A stretch of DNA of 64,000 nt from Megamerina dolium (Eukaryota; Arthropoda; Insecta; Diptera; Megamerinidae), in NCBI GenBank assembly GCA_963854835.1, contig OY978525.1:50684929-50748928 (forward strand). Direction: 5' to 3'. Below the pieces are notes generated by a model. That model worked only from the letters and a program-made list of their open reading frames with translations. It was not told the DNA's origin and searched no databases. The translations under genes and the position numbers were made by a program. This document shows positions 21,816 through 34,689 of this stretch, piece by piece (positions within the stretch are counted from its first letter, which is position 1; every line of letters starts with the position of its first letter).

Positions 21816-22623
21816 AGTTCGGTATCTCGGTCACAAGGTAACCACGAAAGGCGTTCACACAGACGACGAGAAAATAGCAGCGGTGAAAAAGTGGCCAAAA
21901 CCAACAAACCTGCATGATCTAAGAAGTTTCCTGGGGCTGTGTACCTACTACAGACGGTTCGTGTCCGGCTTTGCAAACATAGCCAGTAGTTTACATGAGC
22001 TAACTAGGAAGAACCAGGCATTCAAATGGGGTGATACACAAGATAAGGCTTTCGAACAGCTCAAAGAACAACTCTGCTCCGCACCAGTATTAGCTTACCC
22101 AACACCTGGCAAAACATTTATATTGGATACGGATGCGAGCGGCTACGGAATCGGCGGAGTACTGTCTCAGATAATAGAAGGACAAGAAAAAGTGATAGCC
22201 TACTACAGCAAAACTTTGTCAAAACCAGAGCGAAACTGCTGCGTAACGCGAAGGGAGCTACTTGCCATAATGGAATGCATGAAACACTTTCATAAGTATC
22301 TATACGGACAACAATTCCATCTCAGGACTGACCATGCAGCGCTCCGGTGGCTACTACAATTCAAGGATCCGGAAGGTCAACTACCGCGATGGATTGAGCG
22401 ATTGCAAAGCTACGATTTTACAATTGAGCACCGTAAAGGAGATCATCATGGCAATGCTGATGCCTTATTGCGTCGTCCCTGCAGCACTGAATGCAAACAT
22501 TGTTCACGAGCCGAAAGCAAGGAACACATTGTAGACATCCGGCTTTTAAATGCCCTTCCGGAAGAGTCCTGGACCAGTGAACGAATACAAAAAGAGCAGC
22601 GGAACGACCCAGATCTTGCATAA
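21763..22623 (+). pseudogene. pol: gypsy Pol part 2, unit 2
   Basis: RT thumb and RNase H, identical in translation to unit 1, ending at the same nonsense TAA (22621-22623). It also shares the unusual Leu in NADALLRRPC, where the element at 47638-52627 has Ser. Confidence 0.9.
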
Positions 22624-22626
22624 ATC

Positions 22627-23901
22627 ATGAAAAGTAAAGAGCATGGCATCCGACCAGACTGGCAAGAAATGGCTAGTGAAAGCCCGATATCTAAAGCATA
22701 CTGGGCGCAATGGCAAAGCTTGCACCTTAGTGATGGTTGTCTGTACCGGACATGGGAAAGTGAAGATGGCAAAACCGCAAATAACCTTCTGGTTGTACCA
22801 AAGTCCAGAATCAAGGAGGTAATTTCAGAATATCACAATGCATGCAGTGGAGGTCATTTAGGCATAGCTAAAACCACAGAAAAGGTCAAGAGGCGCTTCT
22901 ACTGGGTTGGGTGCCAGGAATCCGCCTCAGACTTTATAAGAAGATGTGACCAATGCTCATCAGCAAAAGGGCCACATAGAAGGACTCGAGGTAAGATGCA
23001 ACAGTACAACACGGGTGCTCCGTTTGAACGAATTGCGTTGGACATAGCGGGACCGTTCCCCACGAGCAACTTGGGAAATAGGTATGTGTTGGTAGTAATG
23101 GACTACTTTAGCAAGTGGCCAGAAGTGTTCCCTATTCCAAATCAAGAAGCGAACATGGTTGCTGAAGTATTCGTGAACAATTGGATTACACGATTTGGTG
23201 TCCCATTAGAGCTGCATTCTGACCAAGGGCGAAACTTCGAATCAACGGTGTTTAAAGAAGTTTGCGCAATTTTGGGCGTACATAAAACTCGTACCACTCC
23301 ATTACATCCACAGTCGGACGGTATGGTAGAACGATTCAACCGTACCTTGAATGAGTACCTGAGGAAAGTCGTTAACAGGGATCAAAAAGATTGGGACACT
23401 CACATCGCAATGTTTCTACTTGCATATCGGTCTGCACAGCATAATTCCACAGCAACAACACCAGCAAGAGCAGTTTTCGGTACAGATGTAAGATTACCGG
23501 CTGATTTGAAATTTGGAGTAACTCCATCGTCTGACAAACCTATATGTGACTACGTTGAGAACAAACGAAATCAACTAGATGAAGTGTATCGTTTCATAAG
23601 AAGGCGAATTCAGATAACAAGTGACAAGATGAAGGCCAAATATGATTTACGAACAAATTCAAAAGGCTACCATAAAGGAGACCTGGTATGGCTTCATAAT
23701 CCACAACGGAAAAAGGGCTTGTCTCCTAAATTACAAACGCATTGGGAAGGACTATATAAAGTGATAAACAGAATCAACGATGTTGTGTATCGGATTCAAC
23801 AATCAGGGCATCGTCGAGCAAAATTGAAAATAGTACATCTGGAACGGCTGGCTCCTTATCACGGCGATATGGGAACACTTGTTCGGGACGAACAAGTTTA
23901 A
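22627..23901 (+). CDS. pol: gypsy Pol part 3 (integrase), unit 2
   Basis: An open integrase frame identical in translation to the one at 17479-18753, with all HHCC and DDE motifs. It lies behind the shared nonsense codon. Confidence 0.92.
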   Translation: MKSKEHGIRPDWQEMASESPISKAYWAQWQSLHLSDGCLYRTWESEDGKTANNLLVVPKSRIKEVISEYHNACSGGHLGIAKTTEKVKRRFYWVGCQESASDFIRRCDQCSSAKGPHRRTRGKMQQYNTGAPFERIALDIAGPFPTSNLGNRYVLVVMDYFSKWPEVFPIPNQEANMVAEVFVNNWITRFGVPLELHSDQGRNFESTVFKEVCAILGVHKTRTTPLHPQSDGMVERFNRTLNEYLRKVVNRDQKDWDTHIAMFLLAYRSAQHNSTATTPARAVFGTDVRLPADLKFGVTPSSDKPICDYVENKRNQLDEVYRFIRRRIQITSDKMKAKYDLRTNSKGYHKGDLVWLHNPQRKKGLSPKLQTHWEGLYKVINRINDVVYRIQQSGHRRAKLKIVHLERLAPYHGDMGTLVRDEQV

Positions 23902-23912
23902 GTGGAGGACAG

Positions 23913-25549
<1,637 letters not shown>

Positions 25550-25550
25550 T

Positions 25551-25618
25551 AGATTTAGGCCGAATATAACATGCTTCCAACCATCTCTGTTCTTCGCTAG
25601 ATGGCGCCAGTTAGAAAT
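25551..25618 (-). mobile_element. RTE-type LINE 3' scrap, copy b
   Basis: Sixty-odd bases match the last codons and 3' end of the RTE copies (TTTAGGCCGAATATAACATG, then TTCTTCGCTAGATGGCGCC). It is joined directly to a jockey LINE fragment on the same strand. Confidence 0.8.
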
Positions 25619-25985
25619 GTGGATGTGGATGTTTTCATTCCTTATATACCGGGGCGCTTTTACAATCATTCGCAGATACTTGGGTTGTGTTCGTTGGATT
25701 TTTTCTATATTAGAAAGAGATGCGGTGCCCCATAACTGGATACCATAAGTACAGATTGGTTTCAGTATTGCTTTGTAGAGTAAAACTTTGTGTTCAAGAT
25801 TTAACTTGGAGTTTTTATTTAGAAGGCACCATAAATTATTTATTTATTAAATTATTTAGCTCAATTTAAGTTTTCTTGGCATCTATGTGCTTGCGCCATG
25901 AGAGTCTTCTGTCGAGATGAATGCCCAAGTATTTTGTGGAACAGCATTGAAACGAATGAAATCAATATGAAGGAAAACAATATAA
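25619..25985 (-). pseudogene. jockey-type LINE fragment
   Basis: Minus-strand reading gives TKYLGIHLDRRL-like and [23 protein letters not shown] blocks and an AP(R/W)YIRNENIH block, matching the C-terminal RT region of the jockey copies at 1170 and 41.7 kb but more diverged. A short A/T insertion lies near 25825-25858. Both ends are truncated and no poly(A) tail is present. Confidence 0.75.
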
Positions 25986-25989
25986 TATG

Positions 25990-26527
25990 TGTGGAGTTGT
26001 TTTGGGGAATTGTCGGTGGGCCGCTTGTTGGATGAGTTCTTGCCTCGGTTGCCGTTGTTGATGATGGCACACTGGGAAGTACACAATCCCACTTTTTATT
26101 TCGTTTTCTTCGTTTTATTTTTTTTTTTTACTCGAGTAAACACTTTTTAGTTAGTTCTGTTTATATTCGGTTTTTAATGTTAATTTTAAAAATCTCAATA
26201 TAAAAAATATAAATAAATATATAAAAAAAGAGAAGAAAAATATTTAAAAAAGAGAAGAAATTATTGTTTAGAAAATAATTGGAATATAACAATTCGGGCA
26301 CTGTCGTAAGGGGATATGATTGAGAAGCCAAGAAAAAATTACAACACGAATAAATAAAAAAATAAAAAGAAGATGAGGAGAAATGCAGAAAGAGAGAGAG
26401 AGAGAAATAGGCAAATAAGGAAAATAACAAATTTGCTGAGGGTGTGGCCAACCCAATGAAAATTATAATTTAAAACTTAATAGATGAATTTATTGACAGC
26501 GAGCGACATTTCCTTCTGGCGTGGACA
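25990..26527 (-). repeat. BEL/Pao element, 3' LTR
   Basis: About 538 bp. Its two ends match the repeat at 33534-33783: the left part around GTGGAGTTG, GGGCCGCTTGTTGGATGAG and ACTTTTTAGTTAGTTCTG, and the right part around CTTAATAGATGAATTTATTG and GCGACATTTC. On the minus strand it starts TGTCCACGCC and ends ACTCCACA. It carries about 300 bp in the middle that the other LTR lacks. It lies downstream of the BEL pol, as a 3' LTR should. Confidence 0.7.
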
Positions 26528-27299
26528 TTTTGCAGAGTTACTGCAAAAGAGACGAACTTCTACCCCAGAATTAGAGAGGAGAGGATAAAAAAAATTCGAA
26601 ATTCAAAGAGATTAATATTAAATGAGAAGAATAACTCATAGTAAAATAAAAACAAATGCAAATGAAAATTAAAGTAGTAACAAAATTCAATAATAAAAAA
26701 AAAATCAGAATAAATATAAAGAAAAAATTCAGGAAAGCTTAAACAATAGCATTGAACTAATAGCGATAATTATAAAAAAAACATATTTCGAACAATTTCA
26801 AAAGGTAAGAATAATGAATTCATTTTACTTCTTTTTTTTTATGACAGAAGCAAGCAAGAGCAGGAGTTATAGGAGGTAGAACACGCTGGCGTGGGGTTTT
26901 CTCTCGTCTAGCACGCTTCGACCTTCCTCTTTCCATCTCATGAAGCAACGTGTGATGCTTTGCGGAACAAATCTGGCACCGCACTGCGCTTGTTCAACGA
27001 CGCGCCACGTTTGTATACGGCAAACAATTAAAACAATACCAGTATTTTCTGACGATTTCACGTTTTTTCTACAACGTCATTGAAATGAAACGGGAACACA
27101 AGCGCAGTGGATGATCTCAATCACACACACGACAATTACGACGCTGCCTCGGAAAGGAGTTCTTCCTCCGTGACTCAAGAGGAGGTCAAACCGGGCTCCG
27201 ACGGTTCGAGTCTCGATTTCTCGAAGCCAGGGTTAAACGAGAACTACAAAAAAAGGAAACAAACAAAAAATAAGTATTAGAATCTTACTGGAAGACTGG
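26528..27299. other. BEL/Pao 3' untranslated part; no gene seen
   Basis: A/T-rich sequence between the BEL pol end and the 3' LTR. Short frames such as 27061-26867 have no recognisable domain. Confidence 0.5.
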
Positions 27300-29751
27300 A
27301 TTAGGGTTGAGACTTGGGGAGTGCGACAAGCTTCACAATAGGCGGAGTAATTATTCCTTTAGCTGTAAGAACATCGGCCACACGTACACGGGAATTGGGA
27401 CCTAAGTACGTTCTTTAAATCCGACCGAGCCTACATTCTTTCCGAGGTAAATGTTCATTTCATATAACCACTAGATCACCTACGCAAAGGTCGGTTTCCC
27501 GAATCTTTCATTTAGTTCTTTGTGCAGTTCCTTGAGGTATTCTTCTTCCTTTTGGTGGAATATCTTGATGCGTTGCCACCGATTAAGTGCGCCTGAAGAT
27601 TGACCTGCTACATCGGGTTCAGCGGCTGCCAATAAGGGCGATCAGATCAGAAAATTACCAACTGTAAGGGGAGTTAAGTCTGCTGGGTTTTTAGACATAG
27701 GGCCTAAAGGCCTCGAGTTGAGGCATGCCTCGGCATGCAATTAAGTTACTGAACTCCCTTAGAGTGTACTTCAAATTCGGGGGAAGCTTCTTTAGGTGGG
27801 CCTTAAAAAAATTTTAATTTTAATGGCTATGTGATGATTCCACATTTTCACGTATGTGATGTAAATCTTCTCGTTTTCGGCTCGTAGAGCACGAGAAACA
27901 TCAACAAATGATGTTCCGTTATCAGAGAAGATAGTTGCCGGACATCCACGACGGGTGAAGGAATAAGAAAAAGCTGCGAGAAAAGTAGGGGTAGTCATGT
28001 CGCTCGTGGTCTCTAAGGGTATAGCCTTTGTGGCAAAGCATACGGAAACGCAAACGTAACCATTCGTAATGCGACATGCGTGGCCAAGGTATGACTTAAT
28101 GTCAAACGGGCCGGCGAAATCCACACCGGTAGTGAAGAATGGTCTTGTGAGGGATGTCCGTTCGGGTGGCAACGCGGGCATTATCTGTGTATACTGCTTT
28201 CGTTTTTCGAGTACGCATATTTTGCATTTGCAATGCAGCCACAGTTGTTGCATCAACATCTTCGCAACAATGATTTTGGGTGCCAACCATCCGCCAGGGT
28301 CGAAAAACTTGGCAATGCTTGAGAGAACCTCTCGTTTAGTAAAAGAGGCTTTGTTCGGGAGTGAACCTGGGGTAAAGAAAAATTAATCGCAGCCCGCATT
28401 CCATCTAAACCCTAGCGTCTTTGCAGTACTCTCCGAGATATTCAAAAACTCAGAATCCAAAAGATGAACTGCTGGGAAGTAAATAAAAACACCATGATGG
28501 TTCGATGTCCATTTTCTTAACGAGAATCCTGCTGTGTTCAACATAGAGGCCAGCTTATTTCGTGCCATCATAACTCCGTTCAGCGTATGAGATCCGGCAA
28601 GTACGTCATCTACGTACAGAGAGTGTTTTAAAATGTTCGAAGCGACAACTAGTTCATTCTCTTGTGCAAGTTGCAAGAGAGTTCTAATGACTAAATATGG
28701 CGCACAATTAACGCCTAATGTGATAGTTTGCAGCTCGAAGCTCTGCAGTTCTCTGTTTTGTGATTTTCGGAAGCAAATTCGTTGGTACGGGGTGTGCTTT
28801 GGTTGCACGAGAATTTGTCGATACATTTTCTCAATATCAGCGTTAAAAACGATTTTGTAAAGCCTCCATCTGAGAATCAGAACCATTAAATTTGATTGGA
28901 GGATAGGACCAGTACATAACACATCATTGAGACTTTTGCCGCTGGAAGTACGGCAAGACGCATTAAAGACCACACGAAGTTTCGTAGTCGTACTGTCGGT
29001 CTTCACTACCGCATGATGGGAGGTAAATTGAGCAATTTTCTTCATATTATTCCGTAAGGAATCGATCATATACGATCTTAAATTGTGAGGTCTTAAGTAA
29101 CCGCACTTCGTTACCAAAGAACTGAGCTCGTGCCGAATTGCGCGAATCTCCTAATGATAACTCCTCGGGAAACTGCTTTTTAAAAGGCAAAGACACAACA
29201 AAACGGCCGTCTTTATTACGGAATGTAGTTTTCTTGTAATATTCTTCACAGTATTAATCTTCGGCGGACTTTAGAGTAGCTTTTGGGAGTACTTCGATCT
29301 CCCAGAATCGAGAGATTTATCGATTGAGACTAATTTCGTTGTAGAATGATAAAATTGGTCCATGCGCTTGGGGTTTCGCATAACGACCAGTGATAATCCA
29401 ACTGAAAACCGTATTTTGAGCAATTAGGGTACCAATAATGCCCTTACGAATACCTTCTTGTAGAGTGGATGGGTAGATGTCACCACCTAAGACCATATCT
29501 ACTGTGGAGTTTCTATGTAGATTTTCATCTGCTAACCGTAAGCCTGCAAGTTCCTTACGTAAGTTAGCAGATATGGTACAAGAAGGCAATTTTCCTGTGA
29601 GCTTAGTTAATTCAAAAGCATCCACTTTAATTGTTACGCTGGGGTCTTCTGGGTATCTGATCTCCAACGAACACATTTTTGACGAATGCCCTGTAACGAC
29701 CTCGTTTAGGCCAGTTACTGTCGCCCGTACATCGGAAATAGGGAGGCGCAA
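27300..29751 (-). pseudogene. BEL/Pao Pol: protease, RT, integrase (broken)
   Basis: Read right to left on the minus strand: an A17-type protease region with TVDMVLGGDIYPS (about 29500); RT at 29117-28383 with KLRVVFNASCRT, FNADIEKMYRQI and the catalytic YVDDVLAG; then TKREVLSSIAKFFDP. Near 28235 the sequence jumps in frame from LMQQLWL to a late integrase linker, so RNase H and the integrase zinc-binding end are deleted. The integrase core follows (TTGVDFAGPF, FSDNGTSF), then a degenerate C-terminus with NRWQRIKIFHQKEEEYLKEL and a GDLVVI-type module near 27470-27330. Multiple stops and frameshifts interrupt it. Confidence 0.88.
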
Positions 29752-29944
29752 CCTATTTCGCAGCCGCTCCGCACGTGGCCTCCGAACCGGAATCGATAAG
29801 CGCTCGAGCCGTGAAGGAAATATTGTGGTGCCGAAGTTATACCAGTGCTATTCCCAGTAGCACTGCCTATGTTGTGTCAGGTGGCTTGTAGAATCCAAAG
29901 CCGTGTCGTGGTTTTCCTTTGTAGCTGGTTACAGCTCGTTCTGT

Positions 29945-31212
29945 TCACTCTTTAGTGGGAGTAGCCGCAGGGGTTGAGTCGCGCTGAACTCCAGGGAAAT
30001 CCCCTGACCGATGAAGCAGGGAATAATGACTCTTTTTGCATGATGAGCACGTGAATGGGCACTTGCAATCACGGTACTCATGTGAGTTGGCAAAGTAATT
30101 GGTACAGAGCTTATGCCTTCTGACTATATTGAACCGTTCTTCTGCTGACAGCTTCAGAAAATCAGGACACGAACTAAGAGTGGGTGTATCTTTCGGCACA
30201 CTGGACAATCACGAGTTATAACGTTGTGGTAGGTATTGAATATCTTGGAAGTCGTTGGAGGACTGTTCGATCGCCTGGGCGAGCCAAACCGACCGGGTTG
30301 CCAATTCGATGGGTGGGTAAATTGTCAATTCTGTGCCTGGCTGAATTGCCAGGAACCACTTCGGATATCCGAGACCGATTTTAAGGTTTGATATCGCTCG
30401 GTTAAGAAGGCGTCGAAGACACTCCATTGAGTGACTTCGCGTTGCGAAATTCCAAAGTGACTGCTCCCAAAGACTCGGAAATCTTCGCCGAACACAAATA
30501 AACGAAAATCGCGAAAGTGAAAGTTGTCGATATTCAATAGCTTTAGATGTGTAGTGCTGTCATTGTAATCGTTTTAAGTTAGGGCCGGTTTCTTGAGTTA
30601 CTGCCTGAAGAGTGAAAAGAAATTTCAATTGTAAGTTGACGAGAATTCTCTTATTTTCATATCTCTACTCGAGATTGTGCCTAGCTAGGGCGAAGCCATC
30701 ATTAGTCAAGGGGGTCGACTGAATGATGCTGTGTGCTTCCCCTCGGTTTTATGTAGCAGATGGTATAGTTTTTCCATTGGCGACAAACGGGGATTGTTGC
30801 GGTACAACGCCGTAAATAAATCACGAAAACTTGGCCACGGTACATAATCGCCGGAAAAACAGGCTGTATCGCATGGAGGTAACAACTGAATAGAGGCATG
30901 CTCAACATTATAGACCGGGGTGTTGTGAGCAGCTGGCGTATGGCAGGTGATCGGAGAAGGCACTATAACGGTCAGGTCATGGAGATGGGCGTTAATTCTA
31001 GAGAGGCACTGAGTAAAGGCCACCTGGCACACTCGGTATGCTTCCTTTACCTTTTCGATTTCATCTGCTTCTTCTTCCGCAGAAATTATCGATTTCCTGC
31101 AACTATTCCATAGGGTCTCGAACTCCTTGTTCTGAATTTCCAGTGAGTAAGTGCTGTGGGTATCAGCACTGATGGTTTGGAAATACCTGTCAAATGTGTG
31201 AATTTCCTCCAC
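29945..31212 (-). pseudogene. BEL/Pao Gag (broken)
   Basis: The frame at 31212-30706 begins within Gag (HTFDRYFQTISADTHS, NKEFETLWNSCRKSI, then YVPWPSFRDLFTALY). After frameshifts it continues through a RAISNLKIGLGYPKWFL block and ends in a cysteine/histidine region at about 30130-30000 (HKLCTNYFANSHEYRDCKC, CSSCKKSHYSLLHR), the knuckle arrangement usual for BEL Gag. In BEL elements Gag and Pol are one polyprotein; here it is broken into at least three frames. Confidence 0.85.
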
Positions 31213-31249
31213 GACAGATTTAAACCGCTTGACGTCTGACAGTTTCTAT

Positions 31250-31869
31250 ATAATCGGGGATATTTTAGTTAATAATGGATTATTAGGGATGGAGAGAGCA
31301 GAAGAAGACAACGCGCAGGATTTTCAAAAAAGACAGCAAATATAATACACGATTGACATCAAGTGATACAAGCACATATGTAATAGTGTTTTATTTTATT
31401 TTTTATAATTTCATTCTGAAAAAAAATTGCGGTCAACAGGCCCTTTTTTCGTCTTGAAGTTATTTTACCTAGAATGCTGGATTTTATGTACCCAATATTA
31501 TGGAGTATATAAGCAGAGAAAAAAAAAAGAAAACAAACGGCAGGTAGATTTATTACGATGAGTGGGGAGTACGCACTAATTGTTATTGATATTTTTAGTG
31601 ACAGGCAAATATCAAATTTTTATTGCTTATCGACAGCAGCCAATCTTACAATAATTGTAGGCTATGCGAAATAGAGATAATACCGATTCGTAATATGTGT
31701 ATATGTACTTTTTGTGTGGAGGTATTTTGGGAGAAGAAAAAACAACAAGTGGTTTGCTCCAAAATATTTATTACAATTTATTTGTTGGTGTCAACGGCCT
31801 CCAACAGGATTTGGCCTATATTGTATATATTTCGTGGTTTATATATTATATATGTTAATATCTAGCTTT
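31250..31869. other. BEL/Pao leader region; no gene seen
   Basis: A/T-rich DNA upstream (minus strand) of BEL Gag, separated from the 5' LTR by the SINE and mariner insertions. No supported coding frame. Confidence 0.5.
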
Positions 31870-31880
31870 GCCTTATATAA

Positions 31881-32202
31881 AAAATACATATGTGGCACTT
31901 AAAACCCCGAAGGGCTCATTGGCCGAGCTTCTCTTCCATTACTGTTGTGCGTATTAAATTTGGACAGTATTAGAAAGGTCCTACTTATTTTAGCCGGTTC
32001 CGAACGGCAGAACCCTTGTGACATCACTTTTTCTGGGCTTTGGCACAGAGTTCTTTTAGAAGATTTTTCATGGCAAGTTGTTACTGTGGAAGAATTGCCA
32101 ATTTCTTGCCGACAGGTGGGTACCGTTCTAAAGAAAAATCTTTTCGATATTAAATTTGTTATGCATCAGACGGGGATTGAACCACGACCTATAGATCAGA
32201 AG
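31881..32202 (-). mobile_element. tRNA-derived SINE, copy 3, 5'-truncated
   Basis: The element is in reverse orientation, tail at the left. It keeps the B-box end (GGGATTGAACCACGACC on the plus strand) but stops at AGATCAGAAG, losing the A box. An exact 11-bp duplication, GCCTTATATAA, flanks it at 31870-31880 and 32203-32213. Truncation at the tRNA end with an intact duplication indicates incomplete reverse transcription rather than later loss. Confidence 0.92.
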
Positions 32203-32213
32203 GCCTTATATAA

Positions 32214-33345
32214 GGTCTAGTTTTTGTATTAAATTGAAAGTTTTATTTAGCATAGTTAGAATGATCCGATTTAGGTCAAATATTCATCGTTTTGTTCGAT
32301 AACTTGTTACCATTTTGAAGGTAATTGCATAATGTCACTCTCATAGAAACCCTCGTCCCTATGGGCAAAAAACTGGGACAGTCGATTTTCACAAGCTTCT
32401 CTTGAGGCGAATTTTTCACCAGCAAAATCATTCGCCATAGACAGGAACAGATAGTAATCACTTGGTGCTAGGTCCGGACTATAAGGTGGATGAATAAGAA
32501 CCTCCCAACCAAACTCCAGCAGCTTCTGGCGAGTAACTATCGATGTGTGTGGCCTGGCGTTGTCCTGATGGAACACAATTATTCTCCTATTGGCCAAAGC
32601 TGGCCGCTTTTGGGCGATTGCTTCCTTAAGACGGTCCAATTGTTGATACTACAGGTCCGAATTAAGAGTTTGGCCGTAGGAGAGCAGCTCATAGTAGATG
32701 ATTCCCTCCCAAACCCACCAAACACATAGCAAAACCTTCCTGACCTTTAATCCTGGCTTTGTCACCTTTTGCGCCGGCTCACCGCGATTCGACCACGACT
32801 GTTTTCGCTTGACGTTGTCGTAAGTGACCCACTTTTCATCGCCAGTAACCATCCTCTTCAGAAATGGGTCCATTTTGTTGCGATTCAGCAGCGATTCGCA
32901 GATGGAAATTCGGTCCATGAGGTTTTTTGTGTTAGCTCGTGTGGCACTGAGCTTCTTTTTGTATCCAGCCTTATTTAAATGGTTCCAAACGGTTTTTTGT
33001 GCAATGTTTATCTCCCGGGCAACAGAAACAGTGCTTACATGACGGTCAGACTCGACGTGATTGGCTGTTACAGTATCAGGACCATAAACACTATTCACAT
33101 TTTCAGCTGTCTGGCTTGCGTTTTCGCCTTTATCGAAGAAAAACTGTAAAATATGGCGTATTTTCTCTTTACTGGTGTCCATCTTTGACGCGTGCTCAAA
33201 CAATACTGTGTCAAGCAATCACAAAACTGCCTGTAAAGTATATTTAGCACGAAATCGCACCCGATTGCACTTATACAACGGGAAATACAGATTGCTAAAG
33301 TCATCTATTGGAAAATAATGGGTTTCCTTTTACTACACCTAATAT
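32214..33345 (-). mobile_element. mariner element (approximate span)
   Basis: DNA surrounding the mariner transposase. The right end probably lies near CTACACCTAATA (about 33340); the left end is uncertain, next to the SINE's right duplication, and clear matching inverted repeats could not be read. It lies in the BEL/Pao leader. Confidence 0.6.
32307..33182 (-). pseudogene. mariner transposase, deleted and nonsense-mutated
   Basis: The frame starts at ATG 33182 (MDTSKEKIRHILQFF). The catalytic blocks are visible: GDEKWVTYDN with the first D, HQDNARPH with the second, and PYSPDLAPSDY with the third, the mariner DD34D signature. About 45-50 residues are missing between TVTAN and VESDRHVS, removing part of the DNA-binding region, and a TAG at 32651-32649 interrupts the frame before QQLDRLKEAI. 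The remaining length is about 291 codons against roughly 345-350 in the family. It is inactive. Confidence 0.92.
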
Positions 33346-33533
33346 GTGCAAATGTGCACTTTATATGGGGGTATGTAAATATAAATACATATATTGGGGA
33401 ATTATCGAGATCTTCAAATATACACATTCATTTATAACATAAAGCACTTGTGCATAAATGTATTGGCATATACCTGGGCGGCAAGATATTTTTACCAATC
33501 GTTGGAGCCGATCCGGCTCAAAGGACCATAAAA
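33346..33533 (-). other. BEL/Pao leader next to the 5' LTR
   Basis: On the minus strand, TGGTCCTTTGAGCCGGATC follows four bases after the LTR end. A TGGTCC...GAGCCGGAT stretch is common just downstream of the 5' LTR in BEL-type elements, supporting the LTR call and orientation. Confidence 0.5.
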
Positions 33534-33783
33534 TGTGGAGTTGTATTAGGGAATTGTCAGTGGGCCGCTTGTTGGATGAGTTCTTGCCTCGGTTGCCGTT
33601 GCTGCTGTGGTCGCTGTTCATGATGGCACGCTGGGAAGCACACACACACACTTTTTATTTCGATTAAGTATTTAGTTTTATTTTTCCTTTTACTCAAGTA
33701 AACACTTTTTAGTTAGTTCTGTTTATGTTTAACTTAATAGATGAATTTATTGACAATTCGCGACATTTCGTTCGGGCGTAGAC
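33534..33783 (-). repeat. BEL/Pao element, 5' LTR (shortened)
   Basis: About 250 bp, in the same orientation as 25990-26527 and matching both of its ends, but missing about 300 bp in the middle. On the minus strand the outer end is degenerate (CGTCTACGCC against TGTCCACGCC). A target duplication could not be confirmed. Confidence 0.65.
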
Positions 33784-34689
33784 GATATACAATAATAATT
33801 TCATGCGGTGTCGCAAAATGAGTGTGAAATTATTAAAGCATATTTCGTTACATGAGTATTAAGAAATATATAGCATAGAGAAAGGGAGACTGAGAAAGAA
33901 AGCAACTTATGCACAACGATACAAAGCCATAGATCATGATTCAATGGTTCATGGTAATAGATAGTGTGTGCATGTTGAGAGAGAAAGAGAGAGAGCAACC
34001 AGTGAATAAAAGTATACGAGTACTGACGATTTATGCGAAAGTAAAATATTAGGCAAATACAATATAATACGTATGCACAACGATATAAAAGCGATAGTAT
34101 ACAAGCGTATATGCAAACAGAAGTCACACATGCCTCACAGTCAGACATATACTGAAAATATTATTGTTTTCGTGTTATTGCCAGGAAGTCAAAACTAAAA
34201 AAGCTAGATCGACCAAATAAAAACGCTAAATAAGCTAAATGGTTAAACATTTCATAAACAATTTATATTTTATTTTTAACATGTACGCATGTAAGTTCAA
34301 CAATCGAAGCATACATTAGGTGCAAATATCTAAGAAAATCCTTTCATAAAACTATTACTTTATATATATTATTACAAACATTAAATCAGGCACTTTCGTT
34401 TTAACAACTAAATAACATGTTAATTTATAAGAGGACAGCGAAAAACTACTTCAACATTCTACACACCAGGTTATTGTCGAAAAACTTCACCAGATGAATT
34501 GGACGAACTATTGTTTAGATATATATCACAATGGTCTTACAACCTCGACTGGGCTCGAGTAAGCCATTATACTCGAACTTTTTGCTTATAAAGAGTTATC
34601 CAATAGGAGGTACTTTTTCCAATAGGGATTCTCAGACATCTCACGTGTTATAACTGTCATGTTCATATGACATTTGTGTTCATTATTCA
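33784..34689. other. unassigned A/T-rich DNA
   Basis: No supported coding frame. A GA-rich run lies near 33980. Sequence around 34152-34182 resembles 12440-12466. Confidence 0.5.

Noticed and set aside
28069..28386. Plus-strand frames opposite the BEL and RTE coding regions
   Set aside because: They are antisense shadows; only the minus strand shows RT, integrase or endonuclease motifs.
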